In this document: piece after piece, positions 18,022 through 26,541 of the stretch
How positions within the stretch are numbered: the stretch's first letter is position 1
Layout: each line of letters begins with the position of its first letter
NCBI RefSeq assembly: GCF_018742245.1
Contig: NZ_CP036132.1
Coordinates: 553,001-617,000 of the forward strand
Direction: 5' to 3'
From: Bacillus mycoides
Lineage (GTDB): Bacteria > Bacillota > Bacilli > Bacillales > Bacillaceae_G
Length of the DNA stretch: 64,000 nt
Notes under the pieces: model-generated
The model's input: the letters and a program-made list of their open reading frames with translations, nothing else
Database searches by the model: none
What the model was told of the DNA's origin: nothing
Position numbers and translations under genes: made by a program

Positions 18022-19620
18022 ATGAGAAAAAGAAAAAAACTATGGAATTTATGGAAAACGATTACATTATTAGTGTGTACAGTTGTAATTTTTTCTTTAC
18101 TCGTAACAGATATTTTAATTAGCCATAATGTTGAACGAACGACAGAAGAAAGTCAGGCAGAGAAGGCAAAAACGATTGCACGTATTGTGGCAAATGATTC
18201 TATTGTAATTGATGGATTGGCGGGGAATGTAGATACCTCCTTGATTCAAGTGTATACAAATAAGATATTAAAGAGTACGGATGTTCAATTTATTGTAGTT
18301 ATGGATATGAATGGAATCCGAAAATCTCACCCCAATCCTCAAAAAATAGGGCAACATTTCATTGGAGGAGATGAAGGAACGGCATTGAAGGGAAAGGAAC
18401 ATGTGTCGTTAGCAGAAGGAACTTTAGGGGTCTCTATGAGAGTATTTATACCGGTTTTTTCTGAAACAGGGGAACAACTTGGAGCGGTTGCGGTTGGAAT
18501 TTCAGCAGATAATGTAAAAGAGCGAGTTAAGGAAAGTAGACATATTATGTATATCGGTGTTGGAGTTGGAGTGTTAGTTGGCATTATAGGAGCGATATTG
18601 CTAGCTAGACATATAAAGAAAAGTTTATTTGGTCTTGAGCCGCATAGGATAGCGAAAATTCTTGAAGAAAGAAATACGATGTTACAATCGGTCAAAGAAG
18701 GTATTATTGCTGTGGATAAAGAAGCGAAAGTAACGTTAATTAATAATGAAGCAAAACGGCTATTTAAGAAAAGTGGACTTGAAGAAGACTTTATTGGTAA
18801 AGATGTTGAATTGTATATGCCGAATTCACGTATAAAAGAAGTGTTGCAAACAGGAGAGGTACAATTAAACGAAGAACAAAAGATTTATGGGATTACGATT
18901 GTTACTAATCGTGTTCCTTTATATGTAAAAGGAGAAATAGTTGGTGCAATTGCAACATTTCGTGATAAAACAGAAATTAGAAAATTAGCAGAAGAATTAA
19001 CTGGTATTAGGCTATATGCGGAAGCATTACGGGCTCAATCTCATGAATTTATGAATAAAATGCATGTCGTATTAGGGCTAACACATATGAAACAGTATGA
19101 AGAATTACAGAAATATGTAAGTAGTATGGTATCAGAGCATCAATATGAAATGGGGGGGATTATGAAAAAAATTCAAAGCCCAGTATTTGCTGGATTTTTA
19201 CTAGGTAAACTCAGTTATGCTAGAGAGAAAAATATAAAGTTAATTATAAAAGAAGATTCTTACTTACCAGAAATATATGATGAACGTATCATTCATGAAC
19301 TGATCACCATTGTCGGAAATTTAATCAATAATGCATTAGACGCAGTGACGAATTGTGAGAAGAAGCAGGTTGAAGTTGGAATACAATATGGGGATACATT
19401 AATCATTACAGTACAAGATACGGGGAAAGGCATAAAAGAAGATGAAATTGATGCATTATTTATAAAAGGTTATTCTACAAAGGGTGATAATCGGGGGTAT
19501 GGTTTGCATCTTGTAAAGGAAAGCATACAGCGAATAAATGGAGGAATTTATGTTCAGTCATTGTTAGGAACAGGAACGACAATAACGATTGAAATACCTA
19601 AAAGTAGGGATGAGAGATAA
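18022..19620 (+). CDS. malK: MalK sensor histidine kinase (malate sensing)
   Basis: A 532-residue CitA/DcuS-family kinase: TM1 (about 12-35), PASC sensor (about 36-170, RKSHPNPQKIGQHFIGGDEGTAL), TM2 (about 175-195), PAS (about 220-320), and kinase core with H341 in RAQSHEFMNKMH, N box GNLINNALDAV and glycine boxes DTGKGI and RGYGLHLVKE. ATG 18022 follows AGGGGAG; the upstream ATG at 17962 lies inside the leader hairpin. The downstream response regulator, 2-hydroxycarboxylate transporter and malic enzyme match the B. subtilis malK-malR-maeN set, so malate is the likely ligand. It is a paralog of the kinase at 5624. Confidence 0.88.
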   Translation: MRKRKKLWNLWKTITLLVCTVVIFSLLVTDILISHNVERTTEESQAEKAKTIARIVANDSIVIDGLAGNVDTSLIQVYTNKILKSTDVQFIVVMDMNGIRKSHPNPQKIGQHFIGGDEGTALKGKEHVSLAEGTLGVSMRVFIPVFSETGEQLGAVAVGISADNVKERVKESRHIMYIGVGVGVLVGIIGAILLARHIKKSLFGLEPHRIAKILEERNTMLQSVKEGIIAVDKEAKVTLINNEAKRLFKKSGLEEDFIGKDVELYMPNSRIKEVLQTGEVQLNEEQKIYGITIVTNRVPLYVKGEIVGAIATFRDKTEIRKLAEELTGIRLYAEALRAQSHEFMNKMHVVLGLTHMKQYEELQKYVSSMVSEHQYEMGGIMKKIQSPVFAGFLLGKLSYAREKNIKLIIKEDSYLPEIYDERIIHELITIVGNLINNALDAVTNCEKKQVEVGIQYGDTLIITVQDTGKGIKEDEIDALFIKGYSTKGDNRGYGLHLVKESIQRINGGIYVQSLLGTGTTITIEIPKSRDER

Positions 19621-19621
19621 A

Positions 19622-20329
19622 ATGATCAAAGTTTTGATTGTAGAAGATGATCCGATGGTTGCGATGTTAAATACGCATTACTTAGAGCAAGTTGGAGGGT
19701 TTGAACTTGTCCATGCAGTTAACTCAGTTAAATCGGCGATAGAAGTGTTAGAGAAGTCACGAGTAGACTTCATATTACTTGATATTTTTATGCCTGAGGA
19801 GACTGGATTTGAGCTTTTAATGTATATTCGAAATCAAGAAAAAGAAATTGATATTATGATGATTTCAGCTGTACATGATATGGGAAGTATAAAAAAAGCA
19901 TTACAATATGGAGTTGTAGACTATCTAATTAAACCATTTACATTTGAACGCTTTAAGGAAGCATTAACTGTGTATCGAGAAAAATTTACTTTCATGAAAG
20001 AACAACAAAAAATTAGTCAATCGGAATTAGATTCGCTAATTTTACAAAAAGAAAAAAGAGAGTCCTTTGACTATAAAGAGCTTCCGAAAGGATTAACAAA
20101 GCAAACATTGCAACTAATTTGGCAGCAAATCAAATCGCTTCACGGGCAAGCATTTACAACAGATGAAATGGCGAAATTAGTAGGGGTTTCAAGAGTTTCT
20201 ATTCGAAAGTATGTAATGTTTTTGACTGAAATTGGAGTTTTAGAGAATGAAATGGTGTATCAACATGTGGGAAGGCCGGTAAGTAAATTAAGGTGTATTG
20301 ACCAAAATAAAATAGACTTTTACGTATAA
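19622..20329 (+). CDS. malR: MalR response regulator
   Basis: A 235-residue regulator with receiver phospho-acceptor D54 (FILLDIFMPEETG) and a C-terminal HTH region (TTDEMAKLVGVSRVSIRKYVMFL). ATG 19622 directly follows the kinase stop and has GGGATGAGAG upstream. Family and context suggest it activates maeN and possibly the malic enzyme gene when MalK senses malate. A terminator overlaps the stop codon. Confidence 0.88.
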   Translation: MIKVLIVEDDPMVAMLNTHYLEQVGGFELVHAVNSVKSAIEVLEKSRVDFILLDIFMPEETGFELLMYIRNQEKEIDIMMISAVHDMGSIKKALQYGVVDYLIKPFTFERFKEALTVYREKFTFMKEQQKISQSELDSLILQKEKRESFDYKELPKGLTKQTLQLIWQQIKSLHGQAFTTDEMAKLVGVSRVSIRKYVMFLTEIGVLENEMVYQHVGRPVSKLRCIDQNKIDFYV

Positions 20330-20365
20330 GCGACTTATTATAGGTCGCTTATACTTTTTTTAATT
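20325..20365 (+). terminator. Terminator after malR
   Basis: TATAAGCGAC pairs with GTCGCTTATA over a 9-nt loop and leads into CTTTTTTT. It separates malKR from maeN, which has its own cre-bearing promoter region. Confidence 0.85.
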
Positions 20366-20405
20366 ACAAAAGTAGTTACAAAACTTACAAAAACTATTTT
20401 TACTA

Positions 20406-20421
20406 TTGAAAGCGTTTTAAT
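20406..20421 (+). promoter_or_regulatory. cre-like site upstream of maeN
   Basis: TTGAAAGCGTTTTAAT matches the cre consensus WTGNAANCGNWWNCAW except for A in place of the conserved C near the end. It lies 30 nt before maeN, consistent with carbon catabolite control of malate uptake. Confidence 0.6.
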
Positions 20422-20451
20422 ATTGTTATTAAGAAAACAAGGGGGTGCCAT

Positions 20452-21798
20452 ATGGGAATTCAAAAGAATGTGGAAGCGGTATCATTTTCTGAGGGGAATG
20501 AGGTACAAAGAGAATCGTTCGCTTCTAAAATTATGAATGTAAAAATCGGTGTAATACCTTTACCGTTATATGTAGTATTGGCTGCTATTATTTATGGGGC
20601 ATCTGTATATAATAAATTACCAGCAGATATGATTGGTGGATTTGCAGTTATTATGATTATGGGTATTTTCTTAGGTGACATTGGGATGAGAATTCCAATT
20701 CTAAAAAACATCGGTGGTCCAGCAATTCTTTCATTATTTATTCCATCGTTACTTGTATTTTTCAACTGGATGAATCCAGCTTCAATGGAAGCTGCGACTA
20801 TGTTAATGAAAAAATCGAACTTTTTATATTTATATATTTCTTGTTTAGTAGTAGGAAGTATTTTGGGAATGAATCGTAAAGTGTTAGTACAAGGTTTCGT
20901 TCGCATGTTTATTCCTTTAGTAGTAGGAACGTTAGCTTCTATCGCAGTAGGCTTATTAGTAGGTTCACTATTTGGATTTGAAATGAAGCAGACATTCTTC
21001 TTTATCATCGTACCAATTGTGAGTGGTGGTATTGGGGAAGGGATTTTACCGCTATCACTAGCTTACGGTGATATTTTAAATGAATCATCAGCAACATTTG
21101 TATCACAGCTTATTCCAGCAGCTATTATCGGAAATATGTTTGCAATTGTGAGCGCAGGCTATATGAAGCGTTTAGGTGAGAAGAGACCTGAGCTTAGTGG
21201 GAATGGTGTATTAGTAAAAACAGATAATCAAGCAGAGTTATTAAAAGAGCAAAATACAGAAAAGCCAATTGATTTCTCATTAATGGGAGCAGGGTTATTG
21301 ATTGCATGTACATTCTTTATTTTCGGAGGATTTGCTTCTAAATTTATCGGTATTCCAGGAGCAATTATTATGATTTTTTCAGCAGCACTTGTGAAATACT
21401 TTAAATTAATGCCAGCAAAAATGGAGCAAGGTGCATTCCATTTATATAAATTTATTTCAAAGAATTTAACTTGGCCGTTAATGGTTGGTTTAGGATTGCT
21501 ATATATTCCGTTAAAAGACGTAGCAGCAGTTCTTTCTGTAGGATATGTTGTTGTTTGTGCATCAGTTGTTCTTACAATGGTAGCATCAGGTTTTCTTGTA
21601 GGGAAAGTGATGAAAATGTATCCAGTTGAATCAGCAATTGTAACTGGATGTCATAGTGGTTTAGGTGGAACTGGAGATGTTGCTATTCTATCAGCTTCAA
21701 ATCGTATGGAATTAATGCCGTTTGCGCAAATTTCAACGCGTTTAGGCGGGGCAGCTGTGGTCGTAACAGCAACAATTTTATTAAAAATGTTTTCATGA
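20452..21798 (+). CDS. maeN: Na+/malate symporter, 2-hydroxycarboxylate transporter family
   Basis: A 448-residue membrane protein with about 11 TM segments and the two glycine-rich family motifs: GGIGEGILPLSLAYG (about 190-205) and GGTGDVAILSASNRMELMPFAQI (about 402-425). Family members (CitS, CimH, MaeN) import malate or citrate with Na+ or H+. Its position after MalK-MalR and before a malic enzyme makes malate the likely main substrate. AAGGGGGTG precedes the ATG. Confidence 0.9.
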   Translation: MGIQKNVEAVSFSEGNEVQRESFASKIMNVKIGVIPLPLYVVLAAIIYGASVYNKLPADMIGGFAVIMIMGIFLGDIGMRIPILKNIGGPAILSLFIPSLLVFFNWMNPASMEAATMLMKKSNFLYLYISCLVVGSILGMNRKVLVQGFVRMFIPLVVGTLASIAVGLLVGSLFGFEMKQTFFFIIVPIVSGGIGEGILPLSLAYGDILNESSATFVSQLIPAAIIGNMFAIVSAGYMKRLGEKRPELSGNGVLVKTDNQAELLKEQNTEKPIDFSLMGAGLLIACTFFIFGGFASKFIGIPGAIIMIFSAALVKYFKLMPAKMEQGAFHLYKFISKNLTWPLMVGLGLLYIPLKDVAAVLSVGYVVVCASVVLTMVASGFLVGKVMKMYPVESAIVTGCHSGLGGTGDVAILSASNRMELMPFAQISTRLGGAAVVVTATILLKMFS

Positions 21799-21803
21799 TC
21801 AAA

Positions 21804-21835
21804 ACAAGCTAGCTATATTCGTATAGCTAGCTTGT
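21804..21835 (+). repeat. Intercistronic hairpin between maeN and malic enzyme gene
   Basis: A perfect 14-bp stem (ACAAGCTAGCTATA and complement) with a 4-nt TTCG loop. There is no T run, so it is more likely an RNA-stability or processing element between two co-transcribed genes than a terminator. Confidence 0.6.
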
Positions 21836-21858
21836 CAAATTAAGGGGAGATTATAAGT

Positions 21859-23061
21859 ATGTTAGAAAATGAAATTAATGAAAGATCATTATTATTGCAT
21901 AAAGAGTTAGTAGGGAAAATTGAGATTACAAGTAAAGTAGAAGTGAATTCAGCAGATGATTTAAGTCTGACTTATACACCAGGGGTAGCTGAGTCTTGTA
22001 AAGCAATTGCAGCAGATGAAGAAACAGCGTATGACTATACAGCAAGAGGGAACATGGTGGCAGTTGTTTCAGATGGAACAGCAGTACTAGGTTTAGGGAA
22101 TATTGGACCGAAAGCGGCTATGCCTGTTATGGAAGGGAAAAGTATTTTATTTAAGAAGTTTGCGAATGTAGATGCTTTCCCGCTATGTTTAGGGACGACT
22201 GATGTGGATGAAATCGTTACCCTTGTGAAAAATCTAGAGCCTACATTTGCAGGTATTAATTTAGAGGATATTGCAGCACCACGCTGTTTTGAAATTGAAA
22301 AACGATTAAAAGAAGAAACGAATATTCCTGTATTTCATGATGATCAGCATGGGACGGCTATTGTCGTTTTAGCAGCTGTTATTAATGCATTAAAAGTTGT
22401 AAGTAAACAAATGGATGATGTGAAAATTGTTATTAACGGTGCGGGTTCGGCAGGAATTGCAATTGGAAAATTATTATTAAAAGCTGGCGCAAAACACATT
22501 ACGTTAGTTAGTTTAGAAGGTATTGTTTGTGAAGGTGAAACATGGATGAACGAAGCGCAAATCGAAGTTTCACAGAAGACAAATCGAGAATATGTACGTG
22601 GAACATTAAAGGAAGCGATTCATCAAGCTGATATTTTCATCGGTGTATCTGCTCCAAACGTATTAACGAAAGAACTTATACAGACGATGAACGAGAAACC
22701 AATTGTGTTTGCAATGGCGAATCCAATTCCAGAAATATTCCCAGAGGACGCATTAGAAGCTGGGGCAGCTGTAGTAGGAACTGGGCGTTCTGATTATTCG
22801 AATCAAGTAAATAATGTATTGGCGTTCCCTGGAATATTCCGCGGTGCGTTAGATGTACGTGCGACTGATATTACAGAAGAGATGAAATTAGCGGCAGCAT
22901 ATGGGATCGCTAACATAATTACAGACGAAGAGCGTAATGCGAATTATGTAATTCCAAATCCATTAGATAAAAGAGTTGTTCCAAGTGTTGCAGAAGTAGT
23001 AGCGAAAGCAGCCATTGATTCAGGGGTGGCGCAAATTACGAAAATGCCAAGTTATAGATAG
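21859..23061 (+). CDS. Malic enzyme, NAD(P)-dependent, short bacterial type
   Basis: A 400-residue malic enzyme: malate to pyruvate plus CO2 with NAD(P) reduction. Motifs are YTPGVAESCKAIA (about 34-46), catalytic K/Tyr region GLGNIGPKAAMPVMEGKS, metal ligands in INLEDIAAPRCFEIE and FHDDQHGTAIV, and a Rossmann GAGSAGIAIGK (about 193-203). Length and architecture match B. subtilis YtsJ rather than the longer MalS. Coupled with MaeN it feeds imported malate to pyruvate. AGGGGAG precedes the ATG. Confidence 0.92.
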   Translation: MLENEINERSLLLHKELVGKIEITSKVEVNSADDLSLTYTPGVAESCKAIAADEETAYDYTARGNMVAVVSDGTAVLGLGNIGPKAAMPVMEGKSILFKKFANVDAFPLCLGTTDVDEIVTLVKNLEPTFAGINLEDIAAPRCFEIEKRLKEETNIPVFHDDQHGTAIVVLAAVINALKVVSKQMDDVKIVINGAGSAGIAIGKLLLKAGAKHITLVSLEGIVCEGETWMNEAQIEVSQKTNREYVRGTLKEAIHQADIFIGVSAPNVLTKELIQTMNEKPIVFAMANPIPEIFPEDALEAGAAVVGTGRSDYSNQVNNVLAFPGIFRGALDVRATDITEEMKLAAAYGIANIITDEERNANYVIPNPLDKRVVPSVAEVVAKAAIDSGVAQITKMPSYR

Positions 23062-23064
23062 TCA

Positions 23065-23099
23065 AAAGCAGTGCCTTAAAAAGGCACTGCTTTTTTTGA
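23065..23099 (+). terminator. Terminator of the maeN-malic enzyme operon
   Basis: AAAGCAGTGCCTT pairs with AAGGCACTGCTTT over a 3-nt loop, followed by TTTTTT. Confidence 0.92.
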
Positions 23100-23149
23100 G
23101 ATAAGAAATCAAAATAATGAAGAAGGATAGAATTATTTATGTCCCTTCA

Positions 23150-23233
23150 TTATTTATTTAATTCCATTGTAACTTGTTTACCATTTACTAAAACCTCAGG
23201 TACTGCTACGATCACTTCTATCATTTTTTTCAT
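23150..23233 (-). CDS. 27-residue peptide, copy B of a paralogous pair
   Basis: The minus strand encodes a 27-residue peptide beginning MKKMIEVIVAVPEVLV and ending NGKQVTMELNK, aligning without gaps to the peptide at 12741-12824. GAGGAGAG lies upstream of the ATG. Substitutions are mostly conservative (V/I, M/I, A/P, F/L) and several third codon positions differ, as expected under coding constraint. An inverted repeat (AATAATGAAG...CTTCATTATT) at about 23113-23155 could end its transcript. The function is unknown. Confidence 0.72.
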   Translation of the reverse strand: MKKMIEVIVAVPEVLVNGKQVTMELNK

Positions 23234-23266
23234 CTCTCATCTCTCCTCGCTTCATTTCTTACTTTA

Positions 23267-23330
23267 AGTATAAGAGAAGAGAGAGAATCCAACTATTGAA
23301 GTACGTGACGTAGAAATTACATTGTTGTAA
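23267..23330 (-). promoter_or_regulatory. Promoter B with TTACA-N4-TGTAA box
   Basis: On the minus strand the palindrome TTACA-ACAA-TGTAA (23317-23330) lies exactly 44 nt upstream of TATACT (23267-23272). GTCA again lies 7 nt past the palindrome. The -35 region reads TAGTTG at 17-nt spacing, weak as in promoter A. It drives peptide B, whose ATG is 33 nt downstream of the -10 box. Confidence 0.68.
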
Positions 23331-23353
23331 GGAAGTATTCCAGTTTTGTCACT

Positions 23354-23878
23354 TTATTCGGCAGTGATTACAAATTGATCATAATATCTTTCATTCACAT
23401 ATATGTTTAATACCCATAATCCAGATGAAGGTAGTGACATTACGAGAGGGAGTTCTTTTATTGTAGTATCGATTGTATTTGAAGTAGTCCAATTTGGTTC
23501 GGAAGTTTCTTTTGGAACGATTATTGGTGTTGGAAGGATAGAGCCTTGTTTTAAAGCAATAATAGATAGTTTTCCAGTTGGCATTTTAGGATCTAGGAAG
23601 AACCACATTATTTCATTTTGCTCATTTGCGATAATAGAGCTATCAGCCATTGCAATTTTTCCTTCAATGCCTTTTAACGGTATTTTTCCTTCTACGAATG
23701 ATGGCGCTTCTTCCCAATTTACACCTTTTAGGACACTAAGATGAAAAAAGGAAGGTGCGTTAATTTGAGAGGATGACGTTTCTAGTACTTCTTTTTTAGG
23801 TACATTTGAATCGGGTTGCACTTGCGCGCAGCCAGTGATGAGGAAGGAGAAAAGTAGCATAGTTCCGATTTTTTTCAT
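23354..23878 (-). CDS. Uncharacterised lipoprotein
   Basis: A 174-residue protein with a lipoprotein signal (FSFLITGCAQ, lipobox Cys 17). The mature part is probably beta-rich and immunoglobulin-like: it has alternating hydrophobic strands, IMWFFLDPKMPTGKLSIIALKQG, and ends SGLWVLNIYVNERYYDQFVITAE. I recall similar Bacillus proteins filed under a DUF (possibly DUF4871) but cannot confirm this. It is monocistronic on the minus strand and sits just upstream of the palindrome of promoter B, which reads away from it in the same direction. The function is unknown. Confidence 0.75.
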   Translation of the reverse strand: MKKIGTMLLFSFLITGCAQVQPDSNVPKKEVLETSSSQINAPSFFHLSVLKGVNWEEAPSFVEGKIPLKGIEGKIAMADSSIIANEQNEIMWFFLDPKMPTGKLSIIALKQGSILPTPIIVPKETSEPNWTTSNTIDTTIKELPLVMSLPSSGLWVLNIYVNERYYDQFVITAE

Positions 23879-23952
23879 GGTGCCACACTCCTAATTTTTA
23901 TTGTTAGTGTAATTGTATTTGCTAGAAGACGAGACAATTCCTTTAAATCATA

Positions 23953-23987
23953 AAAAGAGGTCGTAAGTTTTGTACGACCTCTTTTGA
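23953..23987. terminator. Bidirectional terminator downstream of the DMT exporter gene
   Basis: AAAAGAGGTCGTA pairs with TACGACCTCTTTT around a 7-nt loop. For the minus strand it ends the exporter transcript. Confidence 0.85.
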
Positions 23988-23996
23988 CATTTTCTA

Positions 23997-24063
23997 TCCC
24001 GATTGGTGCGGGCTAATAATCAGTGGGGGATGGAATCTCCCGCTGATTAAAGTTTCACTTTAT
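23997..24063 (+). repeat. bcr-type palindromic repeat, copy 1
   Basis: The copy reads CCCGATTGGTGCGGGCTAAT, then ATCAGTGGGGG and CCCGCTGATTAAAG arms, and ends TTTCACTTTAT. It overlaps the stop codon of the exporter gene. Three related copies lie at 28678, 30053 and 30962. They resemble the B. cereus group bcr elements as I remember them; the exact bcr number is uncertain. Confidence 0.6.
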
Positions 24064-24992
24064 ATTTGTTCAGTTGAAAAGGTTGGTTCTCTTTCTTTTT
24101 GAGGCATTGTTAAGAAAATAACAGAAAGAACGATACATACTCCGCCTAATAATTGATATGCTCCAAAGGATTCATTAAGCCAAGCGATTGAAACGATGGC
24201 AGCTACAAGTGGTTCAATGCTAGATAAAATACTTGTTTCTGTTGCTGCTAAATATTTAAGACTCCCGATATAAAGAAGGAAAGAAAGAGTGCCACTTATA
24301 ATGATAAGAATAAGCATAGAAAAAGTTTGAAATGTGAAAGTTTGCGAAATCTGATTCCATCCAAAAGAACGATTACAAATAAGCAGTGCAATCCCTCCAA
24401 TTAACATCCCCCAGCCAATTACTATAGTTGTTCCGCATTCTTTAATAAGAGAAGCCGGATGAAGGGTATAAAACGCAAAACCAATCGCTGTTAATAGGCC
24501 GAAAGTAATAGCTGCTTTAGATAAAACAATATTTTCAATTGAACCGTTTGTAATAATAAAGTATGTCCCTGTTAGAGCAGTTATAATTGCGAGTATTTGC
24601 ATAGAAGCAGGGAATTTCTTTCGCTCAAACGCAACGTAAATGGTAATAAGAATAGGACCTAGAAATTGAAATAGTGTTGCCGTTACCGCATTACTAATAT
24701 GAACTGTTTCGATAAAAGCGTACTGAGCACCAAGCATGCCAAGAATAGAGAAAATTATAAGTTGTATAAAGTGTTTAGGATGTTTCCAAATGTGAAATAT
24801 GTTTTGTTTTTTAATAAGTAAGAAAGCCAAAATGAATATTCCTGCGAGTAAGAGGCGAATTGTTAAAAAATCAATTGATGATACGTTCGTATGTTGAAAT
24901 AGCCACTGAATCATGGGACCAGATAATCCCCACAGGGTAGCTCCTGTAATAATCATCATAAGTCCGATGCGTCTACCATTGTTCATTATCAT
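24060..24992 (-). CDS. EamA/DMT-family metabolite exporter
   Basis: A 310-residue protein of ten predicted TM helices forming two EamA repeats (about 10-145 and 158-295); the second ends in TETSILSSIEPLVAAIVSIAWLNE, a typical EamA segment. Such proteins export amino acids, nucleosides or drugs; the substrate is unknown. It is divergent from a MocR-type regulator, a very common pairing that implies direct control. Two nearby ATGs (24992 and 24986) share a GGAG site; I list the first. Confidence 0.85.
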   Translation of the reverse strand: MIMNNGRRIGLMMIITGATLWGLSGPMIQWLFQHTNVSSIDFLTIRLLLAGIFILAFLLIKKQNIFHIWKHPKHFIQLIIFSILGMLGAQYAFIETVHISNAVTATLFQFLGPILITIYVAFERKKFPASMQILAIITALTGTYFIITNGSIENIVLSKAAITFGLLTAIGFAFYTLHPASLIKECGTTIVIGWGMLIGGIALLICNRSFGWNQISQTFTFQTFSMLILIIISGTLSFLLYIGSLKYLAATETSILSSIEPLVAAIVSIAWLNESFGAYQLLGGVCIVLSVIFLTMPQKEREPTFSTEQI

Positions 24993-25056
24993 GCATCTCC
25001 TCTCTAGTATTTGATTATTAATGTGTTACATGATAAAAGGAATTATATAGAACTTC

Positions 25057-25076
25057 TGGTACTGTAAAAAGTATCA
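25057..25076. promoter_or_regulatory. Inverted repeat in the MocR/exporter divergent region
   Basis: TGGTACT-GTAAAA-AGTATCA is a 7-6-7 inverted repeat with one mismatch, 31 nt before the MocR start, so it probably overlaps that gene's promoter. It is the best candidate operator for MocR autoregulation and control of the divergent exporter. This is inference from position and symmetry. Confidence 0.5.
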
Positions 25077-25106
25077 GTTATGTGTTTTTGGGAGGGGTCA
25101 GATGTT

Positions 25107-26507
25107 GTGTTAGAACTAACACCTAATTTGAGTGCAAATAGTAAGACAGCATTGTATGTACAATTGTATGAGTATATAAAAAAAGAGATTAAAGATGGAA
25201 CGATTCCGGCCTTTACGAAATTACCGGCTAAGAGGAAGCTGGCGACATATTTACAAGTGAGTAAAAATACAGTTGAAGCTGCTTATGAGCAACTTCTTGC
25301 TGAAGGATATATTGAGTCGATTTCTAGAAAAGGTTATTTTGTATGTGAAATCGAGCAAATGATTCATGTGGAAGGCAGCGAAGAGGTAATAGGAGAAGCG
25401 CCTTTTCAAGATAAGAAGTATAAATTTGATTTCACTCAAACGGGTGTGGATACTAATACTTTTCCGTTTCATGTATATCGAAAAATCACGAACGAGGTAT
25501 GGCAATTTGAAAATAAAGATTTACTTTTTATTGGACATCCGCAAGGGGAGGTAAGTTTACGAGAAGAAATCGCGAGCTATTTGTATGAATCTAGAGGTGT
25601 ACGATGCGTAGCTAGTCAAATTGTAATAGGAGCGGGTACGCAAATATTAGTAAAAATGTTATTTCAGTTGTTAAAGGGAAGTCGTTATGCGGTTGAAAAC
25701 CCTGGGTACCATCGGAAAATGGTTGTTTTCGAGCAAGGGGAACAAAATGTACAAATGTTATCTTTAGATAGAGATGGAATTCGTATGTCACAGTTAGCGG
25801 ATAGCCATGCAAATGTTGTATTTGTTACACCTTCGCATCAGTTTCCTTGCGGGATGATTATGCCAATTACGAGAAGAATGCAGCTTTTACAATGGGCGGA
25901 AAAAGAAGAAGGAAGATATATTATTGAGGATGATTATGATAGTGAATTTCGCTATTCAGGAAAGCCAATTCCAGCGCTGCAAGGGTTAGATAGAGATGGG
26001 AAAGTAATTTATATGGGGACGCTCTCTAAAGCGCTATTACCGTCATTACGGATGAGTTATATGGTGTTGCCAAAATCCCTCATTAAGCAGTATCAGGAGC
26101 AATATTTATTTTACACACAAAGCGTTTCAAGAATCGATCAAGAGATCATTAAGAAATTTTTAAATGACGGGCATTGGGAAAAACATATTCATAAAATGCG
26201 TGTTGTGTACCGAAAGAAGAGAGACCGTCTTGTTTCGGTAATAGAAAAATATTTTTCTAATCGCATTGAAGTAATAGGGGAAGATTCCGGCCTACATATT
26301 TTATTAAAAGTGCATAACGGGATGGAAGAGAAAGAATTAATGGAAGCTGCAGCTGAAAGGAGTATTAAAGTGTACCCTGTTTCGATGTATTATAGGGAAG
26401 GGACTTCTCCCAAAAGTACAGTATTGCTTGGATTTGCGACTTTATTAGAGGAAGAAATTGAAGAGGCCATTCAATTATTATATACAGCATGGTTTACAAG
26501 AAAGTAA
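25107..26507 (+). CDS. MocR-type GntR regulator with aminotransferase domain
   Basis: A 466-residue fusion of an N-terminal GntR winged helix (about 10-75; FTKLPAKRKLATYLQVSKNTVEAAYEQL) and a class I aminotransferase-like domain (about 100-460). The PLP pocket has DDYDSEF and the Schiff-base lysine in MGTLSKALLPSLRM. Such proteins sense PLP or amino compounds and regulate neighbouring transport or biosynthesis genes. I chose GTG 25107 because GGGAGGGG lies 10 nt upstream; the ATG at 25080 has no ribosome site. It is divergent from the DMT exporter. Confidence 0.88.
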   Translation: MLELTPNLSANSKTALYVQLYEYIKKEIKDGTIPAFTKLPAKRKLATYLQVSKNTVEAAYEQLLAEGYIESISRKGYFVCEIEQMIHVEGSEEVIGEAPFQDKKYKFDFTQTGVDTNTFPFHVYRKITNEVWQFENKDLLFIGHPQGEVSLREEIASYLYESRGVRCVASQIVIGAGTQILVKMLFQLLKGSRYAVENPGYHRKMVVFEQGEQNVQMLSLDRDGIRMSQLADSHANVVFVTPSHQFPCGMIMPITRRMQLLQWAEKEEGRYIIEDDYDSEFRYSGKPIPALQGLDRDGKVIYMGTLSKALLPSLRMSYMVLPKSLIKQYQEQYLFYTQSVSRIDQEIIKKFLNDGHWEKHIHKMRVVYRKKRDRLVSVIEKYFSNRIEVIGEDSGLHILLKVHNGMEEKELMEAAAERSIKVYPVSMYYREGTSPKSTVLLGFATLLEEEIEEAIQLLYTAWFTRK

Positions 26508-26541
26508 AAAACATCCTCATAAATGGAGGATGTTTTTTTAT
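26506..26541. terminator. Bidirectional terminator between MocR and GNAT genes
   Basis: AAAAACATCCTC pairs with GAGGATGTTTTT around an 8-nt loop with T and A runs on the flanks, between convergent genes. Confidence 0.9.
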
